NCBI GenBank assembly: GCA_028818795.1
Contig: JAPPND010000244.1
Location: 1-64,000, forward strand
Length of the DNA stretch: 64,000 nucleotides
Direction: 5' to 3'
Source of the DNA: Gammaproteobacteria bacterium
GTDB lineage: Bacteria; Pseudomonadota; Gammaproteobacteria; Pseudomonadales; Azotimanducaceae
Part shown: piece by piece, positions 34,085 to 42,711 of the stretch
Position numbering within the stretch: the stretch's first letter is position 1
How the letters are laid out: every line of letters begins with the position of its first letter
Notes under the pieces: model-generated
The model's input: the letters and a program-made list of their open reading frames with translations, nothing else
What the model was told of the DNA's origin: nothing
Databases searched by the model: none
Translations under genes and position numbers: made by a program

Positions 34085-35547
34085 TGCCAACGAACATCCT
34101 GCTGATCCTGATCGACGACCTCGGTTGGACGGACCTCGCCTGCTACGGCAGCGCCTTCTACGACACGCTGAATCTCGATCGCCTGGCAGGCGAGGGGATG
34201 CTCTTCACGGACGCTTACTCGTCCTGCCCGGTGTGCTCGCCCACCCGGGCGAGCATCATGAGCGGCAAGTATCCGGCGCGGGTGGGCGTGACCCAGTACA
34301 TTCCCGGTCACGCCATCGGCCGGTTGCAGGACGTTCCGTACTTCCACGGTTTGCCAACGAGCGAGTACAGCATCGCGGCGGCGTTGCGCGACGGCGGCTA
34401 CCAGACCTGGCATGTGGGCAAATGGCACCTCGGTGGCGCACGAACCACCCCGGAGCGGCACGGCTTCGAGGTGAATATCGCCGGTCTCGGTTGGGGGATG
34501 CCCCAGCACGGTTATTTCAGTCCCTACGGCATGGCGAACCTAACCGACGGCGAAGAAGGCGAGTACCTCACCGACCGCCTGACCGACGAAGCAATCAACC
34601 TGATCGAAGCCCGGGACTCGAGCCGCCCGTTCTTCCTCAACCTGGCGCACTACGCGGTGCACATCCCGATCCAGCCGCCGCCGGGGCTCGTCGACAAATA
34701 CCGCGAACGGGCGGTCGATTTGGGCCTCGACAAGCAGGATGTCATCGTCGAAGGCGAGCCTTTCGGCTGCGAGCACCTGCGGGGCGAGCGGGTGCTGAGG
34801 CGTATCCGGCAGAGCGACGCGGCCTACGCGGCCATGGTCGAGAATCTCGACGCGAACATTGGCCGGGTGCTCGACTGCCTAGCCGAGCAAGGCCTCGACG
34901 ACAACACGCTCGTATTGTTCACGTCGGACAACGGCGGGGTCGCGACCTCGAATCGCCGTGAGGGCGTTCCCACCAGCAACGCGCCGCTCGCCGAGGGCAA
35001 AGGCTGGATGTACGAAGGCGGCACCCGCGTCTGCCAGATCGCCCGCCTGCCCGGCTTCGTCGAACCCGGGAGCGTTTGCCGGATCCCGGTAACCAGCACG
35101 GATATCTATCCGACCTTTCTGGACATCGCCGATTGTCCTCCGCGACCCGACCAGCACCGCGACGGCGTCAGCCTGGTGCCGCTATTCCGCGGCGAATCCT
35201 CGCTTGGCCGCGAGGCCATCTTCTGGCACTACCCGCACTACGCCAACCAGGGCGGACGACCCGCCGGCGCGGTTCGACGGGGCGACTGGAAGCTGATCCA
35301 GCACTTCGAGGACGACCGGGTGGAACTCTTCAACCTCCGCGATGACGAGGGCGAGACGACGGACTTGGCGGCCGCGCGCCCGGGCGTCGTTCGGGAACTG
35401 CACGGGCTGCTCTCGGGCTGGCAGCAGGAGATCGAAGCGCTGATCCCGAGCCGAATCCGAACTACCGGCCGTCTCCCCTCGAACCGGGGATCGATCCGGC
35501 CGAGGTTTAGGAGCCGGGCCGTGGACGTGCAAGGAACAGGTTCGTAG
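34084..35547 (+). CDS. sulfatase (arylsulfatase family)
   Basis: 487 residues. The N-terminal NILLILIDDLGWTDLACYGS supplies the two metal Asp residues, and VCSPTRASIMSGKYPAR contains the C-x-P-x-R formylglycine motif. VGKWHLGG and FTSDNGG are also typical. It hydrolyses sulfate esters after maturation by a formylglycine-generating enzyme (not seen here). No signal peptide is apparent, so it may be cytoplasmic. It is translationally coupled to the preceding haloperoxidase-like lipoprotein gene. Closely followed by REP-like repeats and a hairpin. The natural substrate is unknown. Confidence 0.9.
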   Translation: MPTNILLILIDDLGWTDLACYGSAFYDTLNLDRLAGEGMLFTDAYSSCPVCSPTRASIMSGKYPARVGVTQYIPGHAIGRLQDVPYFHGLPTSEYSIAAALRDGGYQTWHVGKWHLGGARTTPERHGFEVNIAGLGWGMPQHGYFSPYGMANLTDGEEGEYLTDRLTDEAINLIEARDSSRPFFLNLAHYAVHIPIQPPPGLVDKYRERAVDLGLDKQDVIVEGEPFGCEHLRGERVLRRIRQSDAAYAAMVENLDANIGRVLDCLAEQGLDDNTLVLFTSDNGGVATSNRREGVPTSNAPLAEGKGWMYEGGTRVCQIARLPGFVEPGSVCRIPVTSTDIYPTFLDIADCPPRPDQHRDGVSLVPLFRGESSLGREAIFWHYPHYANQGGRPAGAVRRGDWKLIQHFEDDRVELFNLRDDEGETTDLAAARPGVVRELHGLLSGWQQEIEALIPSRIRTTGRLPSNRGSIRPRFRSRAVDVQGTGS

Positions 35548-35649
35548 GGGCGACCGCGCGCCCTGGCGGGCGCGTTGTGGTCGCCCGTCTTCGCGCAACG
35601 CACGCAGCCGGTTATCCGATACGGGCGAGGACAAGCCTCGCCCCTACGG
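35543..35649. repeat. REP-like palindromes, copies 3 and 4 in inverted orientation
   Basis: CGTAGGGGCGACCGCGCGCC, CTGGCGGGCGCG and GTGGTCGCCCG at 35543-35587 form one composite palindrome. A second related unit, ACGGGCGAGGACAAGCCTCG then CCCCTACGG, lies at 35620-35649 in opposite orientation. The two GTAGGGGCG ends face outward. The first overlaps the last bases of the sulfatase gene. Confidence 0.65.
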
Positions 35650-35665
35650 TATTGTCAAGAAGCTG

Positions 35666-35694
35666 GCGGGCCGACGGTTTCCCGACCGGCCCGC
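35666..35694. terminator. bidirectional hairpin between convergent genes
   Basis: A perfect 8-bp stem GCGGGCCG/CGGCCCGC with a 13-base loop, lying between the sulfatase (plus) and the TonB receptor (minus), whose 3' end is 9 bases away. No strong T tract follows on either side, so termination is plausible but not certain. Confidence 0.45.
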
Positions 35695-35702
35695 GAATGG
35701 GT

Positions 35703-38150
35703 CTACTGACCTAGGTCGTAGGAAACGCCGACACCGATGGTCCGGGGACGGATCATCGTGAACACGCTGTACTGCTCGCGCCAGTCGATGCCAGGGCGGT
35801 ATGGCCAACCCGGGTAACCCGGATGCTGGAACGTGATCGCCCGCTCGTCGAACAGGTTGTCGATGTTCATCCAAAGCTCGAGGGCATCGCGCCGCACGCC
35901 GACGGACAGGTCCGTCGTCATGTAGGACGGGACGGGGTTTTCGGTGTAGAAGTGCCCGTATCGTCGCGGTGCGTACCGGGCCGTGGCATTCACCCTGACC
36001 TCGCCGATCGGCATGGTCCGGCTCCAGTCCGCCAAGAGGGAGATCTGTGCGCCCGTCCCGCTGCTCGAGCCGGGAAGCGGCAGGCCGACGTAGTCCTGAC
36101 GCTGGTCCGCGAGGATCTCGGCGATCTTGTAGCCCACGTTGAGCTGCAGGTTCAGTTCGTCGTTGACCGCGTAGATGGCCATTCCCTCGAATCCGTCGAT
36201 CCGCGACTCGCCGATATTGACGATCACCCGCCCGCGAATGCGGTAGAGATCAAGTCTCTGGGCGGATTGGAACACCGGTGATTGCATGTCGGTCCAGTCG
36301 ACTCGGTACAGACTGCCGTTCAGCAGCAACCGGCCATCCATCCAGGTGCTCCGGATTCCTGCTTCGTAGTTCCGCACCGAATCCGAGTCGTAGGCTATCC
36401 GGTACCGTGTCTCGTTTCGTGTGGTGTTGTCGCAGGTGGTCTGGCCCCTCGGGCAGGCCTGGATGTTGTTCGTGCCGCCCGGTCGATACCCCGTGGCGAC
36501 GAAGGCGAACAACATGACGTCGTCCGTGTAGTGGTAGTCCACATTGAGCCGGTAGGTGCCGACATTCGCCCAATCGGACGTGTTGCCGGTCTCCGGATGG
36601 TGGTTGGGATTGCCCGCATCGAAGCAGCGGTCGTCCCTTATGCCCCGGTAGAAGTTGGTGCGCAGCTTGGAATAGCGGTAGCCGAACGACACCTTGAGCT
36701 GATCGGTGACGTTTAGCCCGAGTTCCGTATACGCGGCAAGTTCATCCTGATTGTTGTACTGATAGCGGTTCGCGAGGACCGCGCCGTCGACAATCTCCTG
36801 GACGGTGAATGCATCGCACCGCGGAACGAAACTGCCCCAGCCGCCGCTCAGCGACGCGATGTACTCGGCATCGTTGGTGTCCCACCACGACCGACCTGCA
36901 CGGCGGTGGTTGTTGTTCTCATACCAGGCGCCGGCGATCCACTCGAGGCGATCGCCTTCCTCGACGTTGGATATGGCGCGGACCTCGAACGTCTCGATTT
37001 TCCGTTCCGACGGTCCCTCGGAGGAGTGCCAGTAGGCGTAGCCGTTGGGGGTCAGTCCGCCGACGGTCAGGCCGGGGCACCCGCCGTCGGGCACGCACTC
37101 CCACAGCGCATTGCGGTAGAAGTGGCTGTGGTTGGTCATGTTCGCGCCGATCAGCGACAAGGTGAAGGCATTGAGATCGACCTCGAACTTGAGGCTCTTG
37201 ACGTCTTCCTCGGTATCCCCGGGCTCGCGCCACTGCCGTTTCGGATCCTCGGGGTCGAAGCGCGTCAACTGCAGGGCGTGGACGTTGGTCTCCATCGACG
37301 GTGCCCACGTGGCCATCGGTTTGCCCACGTCGCCCACGACCGTGGTCTGATTGATGAGCGACGCCTCCAAGGCCATGTTGTCGGTCAGGTCCCATCTGGC
37401 GCGGAGGCGGTAGCCGTCTGTTTCTTCCGTGTCGGCATTGTCTCGGGGCTGCACGCCGACGACGTCGATGAACCCCGGCAGATCGTAGCGGTACGCCGCC
37501 AAGCGGACGGCGAACGAATCCGACAGCGGAACGTTGACATACCCTTCGATCGAGTTGCCGGTGCCGCCGCCCGCAACCGTGTCAAGGGATGCGCTGATGT
37601 TCCCCGAGAACGCCTCCGGGTCCGGCTTGTTGCTGACGAAGCGGACCAGGCCCGCCATCGCGCTCTTGCCGAACAGCGTGCCCTGCGGTCCTTTCAGTAC
37701 CTCCATGCGCTCGAGGTCGACCATCTTCAGCGGCGTGATGCCCGGGAACAGCACGACATCGTCGAGGTAGCTGGTGTTCGTCTGCTGACGCCAGATCTCC
37801 GCCCGGTGATAGCCGCGACCGTTGTTGGACATGCTTCGGATGATGAGGATGGATTCCGTCGGCACCGACTCGGCCATGTCGACACCCGGGATCGCGGCGG
37901 CGATGTCGGTCACCTCCCGAATGCCGCGGCTGTCGAGTTGCTCGCCGGTATACGCAGTGATGGCGAGGCTCGAGTCCTGGAGGTTCACCTCGCGCTTCGA
38001 GGCCGTGACGACGACCTCCTCGATATAGCCGCCTTCGTCAGAGTCGTCCTCGGCGGCAGTTGCCGTCAAGGCGGTACCGGCCATAAAGGCCAGCAAAATG
38101 GCGGGGATTCCCGCCGCACGTAGTGGGTCGGTGACAGTTCTCAGTGTCAT
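35703..38150 (-). CDS. TonB-dependent outer-membrane receptor
   Basis: 815 residues with a signal peptide (IPAILLAFMAGTALTATAAE), a TonB box (YIEEVVVTASKR, about 45), a plug domain (VTDIAAAIPGVDM, LERMEVLKGPQGTLFGKSAM, GLVRFVSNKP) and a 22-strand-type barrel ending in GVGVSYDLGQ. It imports a ligand across the outer membrane using TonB/ExbBD energy. The LKGPQGTLFGKSAMAGLVRF pattern and overall style match the large receptor family of marine gammaproteobacteria that use organic substrates rather than siderophores. A strong AAGGAG (38158-38163, complement) precedes the ATG. Convergent with the sulfatase operon. Confidence 0.92.
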   Translation of the reverse strand: MTLRTVTDPLRAAGIPAILLAFMAGTALTATAAEDDSDEGGYIEEVVVTASKREVNLQDSSLAITAYTGEQLDSRGIREVTDIAAAIPGVDMAESVPTESILIIRSMSNNGRGYHRAEIWRQQTNTSYLDDVVLFPGITPLKMVDLERMEVLKGPQGTLFGKSAMAGLVRFVSNKPDPEAFSGNISASLDTVAGGGTGNSIEGYVNVPLSDSFAVRLAAYRYDLPGFIDVVGVQPRDNADTEETDGYRLRARWDLTDNMALEASLINQTTVVGDVGKPMATWAPSMETNVHALQLTRFDPEDPKRQWREPGDTEEDVKSLKFEVDLNAFTLSLIGANMTNHSHFYRNALWECVPDGGCPGLTVGGLTPNGYAYWHSSEGPSERKIETFEVRAISNVEEGDRLEWIAGAWYENNNHRRAGRSWWDTNDAEYIASLSGGWGSFVPRCDAFTVQEIVDGAVLANRYQYNNQDELAAYTELGLNVTDQLKVSFGYRYSKLRTNFYRGIRDDRCFDAGNPNHHPETGNTSDWANVGTYRLNVDYHYTDDVMLFAFVATGYRPGGTNNIQACPRGQTTCDNTTRNETRYRIAYDSDSVRNYEAGIRSTWMDGRLLLNGSLYRVDWTDMQSPVFQSAQRLDLYRIRGRVIVNIGESRIDGFEGMAIYAVNDELNLQLNVGYKIAEILADQRQDYVGLPLPGSSSGTGAQISLLADWSRTMPIGEVRVNATARYAPRRYGHFYTENPVPSYMTTDLSVGVRRDALELWMNIDNLFDERAITFQHPGYPGWPYRPGIDWREQYSVFTMIRPRTIGVGVSYDLGQ

Positions 38151-38190
38151 GTTCCCCTCTCCTTACTCTTGGAATAATTGTCGCTTAACT

Positions 38191-38586
38191 CTACTCCGAA
38201 GTAAGTTCAGTTGCCACGAATCCAGCGTTGCCTCGGACGGCTGGTGCTCCTCCGTATTCGTCCCAGTGTTCCGACGGACGCGAGGTGTGGGCGAGCGTCA
38301 AGCGTCCGCCTTTGGCGCCATCGTTCGAAACAAGAACCTCCACCCAGCTTACATCCCCGGCGAACTCCCAGGTAACGGCGAGGAGCGACGGAGGCTGGCA
38401 AGCGGTGATCGTTCCGCCCGCGTTCCCCTCGAACTGGTAGCGACCGCCAAGCCGGAGTTCGCCGCCCACCGGCATGAACCAGCGCCGCAGCCGCTCTTGG
38501 TCGGTCAGGGCATCCCACAATTCCTCAGCCGGGGCCCCGAAGCGGCGCGACAACCTCACGGCATGGGCCGGACCGCCATCATGTTG
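38191..38586 (-). pseudogene. SRPBCC/AHSA1-like domain fragment
   Basis: The minus strand reads AVRLSRRFGAPAEELWDALT, DQERLRRWFMPVGGELRLGG, YQFEGNAGG and TWEFAGDVSWVEVLV, typical of AHSA1/SRPBCC small-molecule-binding domains. It ends abruptly after SEHWDEYG where the family normally has a further C-terminal helix of about 50 residues. The frame is open upstream to 38814, but that part is not family-like and no good start is seen. Probably a truncated gene. Confidence 0.5.
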
Positions 38587-38905
38587 CGGCGAGCAAACCC
38601 GACGCTCGACGGCTTCGAGATGTTCTGCTGCATCAAAGTCCAATCCGATCCACCAGACCCTCAGCGGCAATCTACCGTCCCGACGCCGACGAACGTCGGG
38701 GACATCGAAACCCAGAAAATCAGCGAAGCATTGTATGCGAGTTCCATAGGCTGAGCGTGTCACAGGCGGCGTACGCGTAGACAGACCGGCGCAGTCCCCA
38801 TCCTCGAGGAACATCTTTGTAGAACCTGCCTGGATTCTGGTGGTGTCGACCGCAGGTCTCTAGACTCCACGACCTTCCGCGAGTTCGTGTGTTCGAGGAA
38901 CCGGC

Positions 38906-40174
38906 ATGTCCGCTCTCCCACCTGGCGACGCTGTTGCGCTTGGCTTCGATCCGAAACGCCTCGACCAGATCGGCCCGGCGATGCAGGCCTACATCGACGA
39001 TAGGCGCTTGCCGAACCTGGTGACGCTTATCGCGCGGCGGGGCCAGGTCGTGCACCTCGAGGCGCGTGGGGTGTTGAGCTTCGAGACCGGTAAGCCGGCG
39101 ACGACCGAGAGCCTCTTCCGCATGTTCTCGACCACCAAGCCGCTGGCGGGCGTCGCGACCTGCATTCTCTACGAACGCGGCCTGCTTAACCCGGACGACC
39201 CGGTGTCGCGGTTCCTCCCGGAATTCGGCGACAGCCGGGTGCAGATCCCGAACGCGCCCGGAATGACCGAACGCGCCAAGCGCGGCATCACGGTGCGCGA
39301 CTGCCTGACGAACACCACGGGCATCCTCAATCCCGGCATGATGCCGGCCTTCTACCGCCAACAGTACGCGGACGTGTTCGCGCGTATGTACGACGGCGTC
39401 GACGCCTTGAAGACCCTTGGCTGGATGCGCCGCGTCGGCACGCCGACACTGTCAGCCCGGGAACGCGTTCGCGCGCTCGCCGAACTGCCGCTCATGGCGC
39501 ACCCCGGCGAGCGTTTCGAGTACCACGTCGGGTATCCGGTGCTCACGGAGGTTATCGCGGCGGCAAGCGGTCAGCCCGTCGACGAGTTCTTCCAAGAGAA
39601 CATCTTCGACCCGCTAGGCATGGACAGCACTGGCTTCTACGTCAAGAACGGCCTCGCCGGGCACTTTGGCGACAGCTACATCCCGCGGCCATCCAGCGAC
39701 GGCGTCAGGCTCGAGGTGTTCGAACGCGGCGAGACCTCGGAGAAGATTACCGGCTCGGGCGAGTTCTGCGTCGGGGGTTCCAGCGGCGGCATCGTCACCA
39801 CGGCGGGCGACTACGCGCGCTTCGGACAGATGCTCTTGAACGGCGGCGAACTGGACGGCGTCCGCATTCTCGGGCGCAAGACCGTGGACCTCATGGTCGG
39901 CAACCACACCGGGAACATGGAAATCCCTATCGGCGGTCCCGGCTTCCACTGGGGCCTGGGGGTCGCGACCTACCACGGCCGCGGCCGTCCTGCGCCGCTG
40001 ATCCGGTCCGTCGGCAGCTACGGATGGGACGGCGCAGCCGGGACCACGTACTGGGCCGACCCGAGCGAGGAACTCCTAGGCGTTTGCCTGACGCAGGTGA
40101 TGATGGCCGGCGCGATGCCGAACAACGACTACCAGGAGGCCTTTCAACGGTTGGCGTACCAGGCGCTCACGTAG
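38906..40174 (+). CDS. serine hydrolase, class C beta-lactamase fold
   Basis: 422 residues. The S-x-x-K nucleophile motif is in FRMFSTTKPLAGVA (about 75), and FEYHVGYPVLTEVIAA supplies the Tyr of the Y-x-N-like motif (about 210). VGGSSGGIVTTAGDYARFGQ and FHWGLGV are typical of the EstB/CubicO-type beta-lactamase group. These are usually esterases or peptidases rather than antibiotic-resistance enzymes. No signal peptide, so probably cytoplasmic. A hairpin follows the stop. Part of its coding sequence is duplicated 900 bases downstream. Confidence 0.88.
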   Translation: MSALPPGDAVALGFDPKRLDQIGPAMQAYIDDRRLPNLVTLIARRGQVVHLEARGVLSFETGKPATTESLFRMFSTTKPLAGVATCILYERGLLNPDDPVSRFLPEFGDSRVQIPNAPGMTERAKRGITVRDCLTNTTGILNPGMMPAFYRQQYADVFARMYDGVDALKTLGWMRRVGTPTLSARERVRALAELPLMAHPGERFEYHVGYPVLTEVIAAASGQPVDEFFQENIFDPLGMDSTGFYVKNGLAGHFGDSYIPRPSSDGVRLEVFERGETSEKITGSGEFCVGGSSGGIVTTAGDYARFGQMLLNGGELDGVRILGRKTVDLMVGNHTGNMEIPIGGPGFHWGLGVATYHGRGRPAPLIRSVGSYGWDGAAGTTYWADPSEELLGVCLTQVMMAGAMPNNDYQEAFQRLAYQALT

Positions 40175-40184
40175 CGGACGGCTT

Positions 40185-40212
40185 GGCACCGCCTCCCGAC
40201 TACGGCGGTGCC
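40185..40212. terminator. hairpin after the serine hydrolase gene
   Basis: A perfect 9-bp stem GGCACCGCC/GGCGGTGCC around a 10-base loop, starting 10 bases after the stop. No T run follows; a factor-independent terminator is possible. Confidence 0.45.
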
Positions 40213-40262
40213 ACCGTGCAGCCGTTCCTCCCGGTCAACACGCGCCGTTCCAGCGATGGTCG

Positions 40263-40580
40263 TCAACGTACCGCACGGACCTCTAGATGCACGCCCTCGC
40301 GTTCCTGTAGGCAGCCGATGATCTCGAACAGGTTGCGTGCCTGGGGATTGCCGTTCGCACTGAGCATGCGCATTAGGCTCTTGGGCGATTTGTCCGTCAT
40401 TCCACCGAGCTCGCCGAATCCGATCGTCGCATTAACGTAGTCGCGTAGCAGTGATTTGCCGGTGGCCACGTCGCCCGCCAGAAGGCAATCGACCGCCTCC
40501 TTGAGAAGCGCTTCGCGAAAGGACGGGTCGCGCTGAAGCCGCTCGCGCACCGTCACCTTGAAGTCTCTGGTCAATGCCAT
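40263..40580 (-). CDS. antidote protein of a RelE-type addiction module
   Basis: 105 residues: FKVTVRERLQRDPSFREALL, KEAVDCLLAGDVATGKSLLR, DYVNATIGFGELG and SPKSLMRMLSANGNPQARNL match the addiction-module antidote family (HTH type, HigA/AbrB-like; paired with RelE/HigB toxins encoded upstream). It would bind its toxin and repress the promoter. The toxin gene lies 4 bases upstream but is truncated, so the antitoxin is orphaned. ATG 40580 follows an AGGAGG-like sequence on the minus strand (40586-40591), a good ribosome binding site. Confidence 0.85.
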   Translation of the reverse strand: MALTRDFKVTVRERLQRDPSFREALLKEAVDCLLAGDVATGKSLLRDYVNATIGFGELGGMTDKSPKSLMRMLSANGNPQARNLFEIIGCLQEREGVHLEVRAVR

Positions 40581-40584
40581 CGTG

Positions 40585-40727
40585 TCATTCCTCCTGACGT
40601 CTACGCCGGTAGTCCCGCCAATGCCGCCTAGCAGTCTCGATGTCGCTTTGCTGGCGTCTTTTGGTGCCGCCTCCGAGCAGCACGATCAATGTCTCGCCGT
40701 CCCGCCCGAAGTAGATGCGATATCCCG
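40585..40727 (-). pseudogene. RelE/HigB-type toxin, C-terminal remnant
   Basis: The frame reads [20 protein letters not shown], then [20 protein letters not shown]. This is the C-terminal half of addiction-module killer proteins (PGYRVYFGxxGxxxxxLLxGGxKxxQxxDIxxAxxxWxxY). Upstream of about 40727 the sequence switches to a fragment of the nearby serine hydrolase gene, so the N-terminal half is lost. The toxin is almost certainly inactive. Confidence 0.72.
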
Positions 40728-40791
40728 GAGTTCTGCGGCGGGGGTTCCAGCAGGGCGCAAGACGGTGGATCTCATGGTCGGCAACCACACC
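40728..40791 (+). repeat. internally deleted copy of serine hydrolase gene sequence
   Basis: 40728-40751 matches 39761-39784 with one mismatch, and 40753-40791 matches 39872-39910 with about two mismatches. The 87 bases between the source segments are missing. The block is fused to the toxin remnant. It is evidence of a duplication or of a decayed paralogous hydrolase gene. Confidence 0.7.
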
Positions 40792-40903
40792 CGGGATCAA
40801 ACAGTACGGTCACAGCCGAGGTCAATCGGGTTCGTGCCATCCTCGGCGAATCCCGGCGTCCCCCGGCTCGGGCGACGCGGAACTGATCCGGCGACAAGGT
40901 TCG

Positions 40904-41533
40904 CTAGCGAATCACATACCCGAGTTCACGCGCGGCGTTCTTGAGCAACGTGATCATGCTGGGATCGTCGAGCGCCTTGTGAAACCCTGGCGAGCCGGGC
41001 AGCGTGGCTTCAGGATCCGCACGGTCGTTCAGCACGACCGCAGCGGCATTCGCGTGCATCGAGGAGGGGTAGGCGATACCTCGTGCCTCCGGGTACGCCG
41101 CATACAGTCCCCTCGCCCAGCTACGGGCTACAGACCGAGCACCGGTCATCAACCCCATCGACGCGCCGATGCGCGTCGGGAACGTTCCCCTAAGATCCAG
41201 AAGCTTGACCGGGGCCGTCGTGGCGAAACCGACCAACGCCGGTCGGCGGTGCGTACGATGGATCGTGCGCGTCTTCTGGAAGACCTCCGCGAGGCAGGTC
41301 ACGGGATTTGATGCCAAGTACATGACTGCGCGGCCTGCGCTCGGCGAGTCTTCGAGATGGTGGTCGAACCGCGCGTCGGTCGGGCCGAACGTACGGAACT
41401 GATTCCACCGGGACGGATGCTCGCCGCTGCGGAAGTACACCCGCCACATCAGCTCGCCGGGCTCGACCGAATGCCATCGGGGTGCGGTGGATTCGAGTCT
41501 GTCGAGATCGGGGTGCTGGGGGACCTTGGCCAC
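40904..41533 (-). CDS. RES-domain toxin
   Basis: 209 residues with RES-family markers: ELMWRVYFRSGEHPSRWNQF, RTFGPTDARFDHH, VMYLASNPVTCLAEVFQKTR and LLDLRGTF, then the YPEARGIAYPSSMH region. RES toxins of the RES-Xre type consume NAD+, using conserved Arg, Tyr and Glu residues (here Arg in MWRVYF, Tyr in YLAS and Glu in LAEVFQ). The antitoxin gene precedes it with a one-base overlap of stop and start. Probably cotranscribed and functional. Confidence 0.87.
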   Translation of the reverse strand: MAKVPQHPDLDRLESTAPRWHSVEPGELMWRVYFRSGEHPSRWNQFRTFGPTDARFDHHLEDSPSAGRAVMYLASNPVTCLAEVFQKTRTIHRTHRRPALVGFATTAPVKLLDLRGTFPTRIGASMGLMTGARSVARSWARGLYAAYPEARGIAYPSSMHANAAAVVLNDRADPEATLPGSPGFHKALDDPSMITLLKNAARELGYVIR

Positions 41534-42102
41534 TACCGCTCCGGAAGTACTTTGAGCACGGCGTCGAGACCGCGTCCGGCCTTCAACCAGTTGAGCGGCG
41601 TCATGTCGTCCAGGTCCGGATCGGCGGCGGTGATCCAGCGTTGCACGGAGACCGGGTCGAGGTCGGCCATCGCCTGATTCACCCGACCGATGTTGGGCAC
41701 GAGCCTTTGCCCGGCGACCTGGTAGACCGGGACGTGCAGTCGTCCTTCGATGCGGATCGCATAGAGACTTCCGTCCCGGATCATTTGCCGTACTCGCACC
41801 GCCGTGACGCCGAGTTCCTTCGCGAGCGCCGCAGGCGTCAAGCTCGTGCTACGGATGGCAGCGAACTCCGTGGCGTAGTCGAGCATCGGATCGGTGCCAT
41901 CGGGCCGTTCGTCGAGATCGACGCCGACCTGTTCGAGCATCGCGATCTCGGTGTCGGTCAGCTCCGTGCGGCTCGGGCCGTACAATGCGGCCTCGAATTC
42001 GTCGATCGCCGCTTTGAGCGCCGCATTCAGCCTCTCCGGCGCGACCGCTTTAAGGCCATGTACGTGGAAATACCGCTGATCGGCAAGGGCTTCGGAACTC
42101 AT
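41533..42102 (-). CDS. RES-associated antitoxin with helix-turn-helix and Xre/MbcA-like C-terminus
   Basis: 189 residues. The middle part (STSLTPAALAKELGVTAVRV, RQMIRDGSLYAIRIEGRLHV) is a helix-turn-helix with an excisionase-like tail. The C-terminus (VQRWITAADPDLDDMTPLNW, LKAGRGLDAVLKVL) is the antitoxin domain found with RES toxins. It lies directly upstream of the RES gene, as is usual. It is expected to neutralise RES and autoregulate the promoter near 42103-42170. Full length. Confidence 0.85.
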   Translation of the reverse strand: MSSEALADQRYFHVHGLKAVAPERLNAALKAAIDEFEAALYGPSRTELTDTEIAMLEQVGVDLDERPDGTDPMLDYATEFAAIRSTSLTPAALAKELGVTAVRVRQMIRDGSLYAIRIEGRLHVPVYQVAGQRLVPNIGRVNQAMADLDPVSVQRWITAADPDLDDMTPLNWLKAGRGLDAVLKVLPER

Positions 42103-42261
42103 GATCCGCCATCGTTAGTTTCGTTTACTATTGCCAATAGTATAAGAAAATGACGGTGTTCGGCAAATCCGGGAAAGACCATGGGACCTTTGCCTTGCGC
42201 CGACACCAGCGATATGGTGCTGCAATGCTGACAATACGGGTAAACCCGTACGAAGACCACC

Positions 42262-42495
42262 ATGGAGCTTCCCGACGAGTTGCTGGAGCAGGTCCGGCGC
42301 GTGGCCCGGCGAGAGGGGGCAACACTGGCCGGAATGGTCGAGGAAGGCTTGCAGCGTTGCCTGGCAGCCCGCAGGAGGATGGTGCCTCGGCATTTGGACT
42401 TTCCGAGCTACGGAGGCAGCGGGCTCACGGCCGGGTTCCACGTTGCACCGTGGAGTTGGATCAGGCAAGAGGTCTACCACGAGCACGGCGCGTGA
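42262..42495 (+). CDS. VapB-like antitoxin
   Basis: 77 residues from ATG 42262: MELPDELLEQVRRVARREGA, then LAGMVEEGLQRCLAARRR, a ribbon-helix-helix protein typical of VapB antitoxins. The overlapping downstream start GTGATGGCGTTCGACACGAA would begin a VapC PIN protein, but that gene is truncated at once. The antitoxin is therefore orphaned. Confidence 0.65.
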   Translation: MELPDELLEQVRRVARREGATLAGMVEEGLQRCLAARRRMVPRHLDFPSYGGSGLTAGFHVAPWSWIRQEVYHEHGA

Positions 42496-42525
42496 TGGCG
42501 TTCGACACGAACCTGCTCGTCACGC
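42492..42525 (+). pseudogene. VapC PIN-domain toxin, first residues only
   Basis: The start reads VMAFDTNLLV, the canonical PIN opening with its first metal-binding Asp. PIN-like sequence ends after about ten residues and runs into a fragment of another gene on the opposite strand. Confidence 0.5.
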
Positions 42526-42655
42526 CTGCTCGGCCCGCGACTTCGCGTGTTCGACGTGCGGGACAGCCGCCTCGAGCTTGTCGCGGCAACCGGTGTTGCA
42601 GAACCCGACGACGTGGCCGTCGTACTCGGTCAGCGGATCAACCCGCTCCCAGTGG
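42520..42655 (-). pseudogene. fragment with a YHS-like cysteine motif
   Basis: The minus strand reads PLTEYDGHVVGFCNTGCRDK, then LEAAVPHVEHAKS and TGA at 42520-42522. The GFCNTGCRDKFE-like pattern resembles the metal-binding treble clef of YHS-type domains. Only the C-terminal part survives, joined to the VapC start; parent protein unknown. Confidence 0.35.
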
Positions 42656-42711
42656 GTTGACGGTGGTGTCCCTGACTCTCGTTCCGCCCGGCTGCCTACC
42701 CGGGGGAGCGG

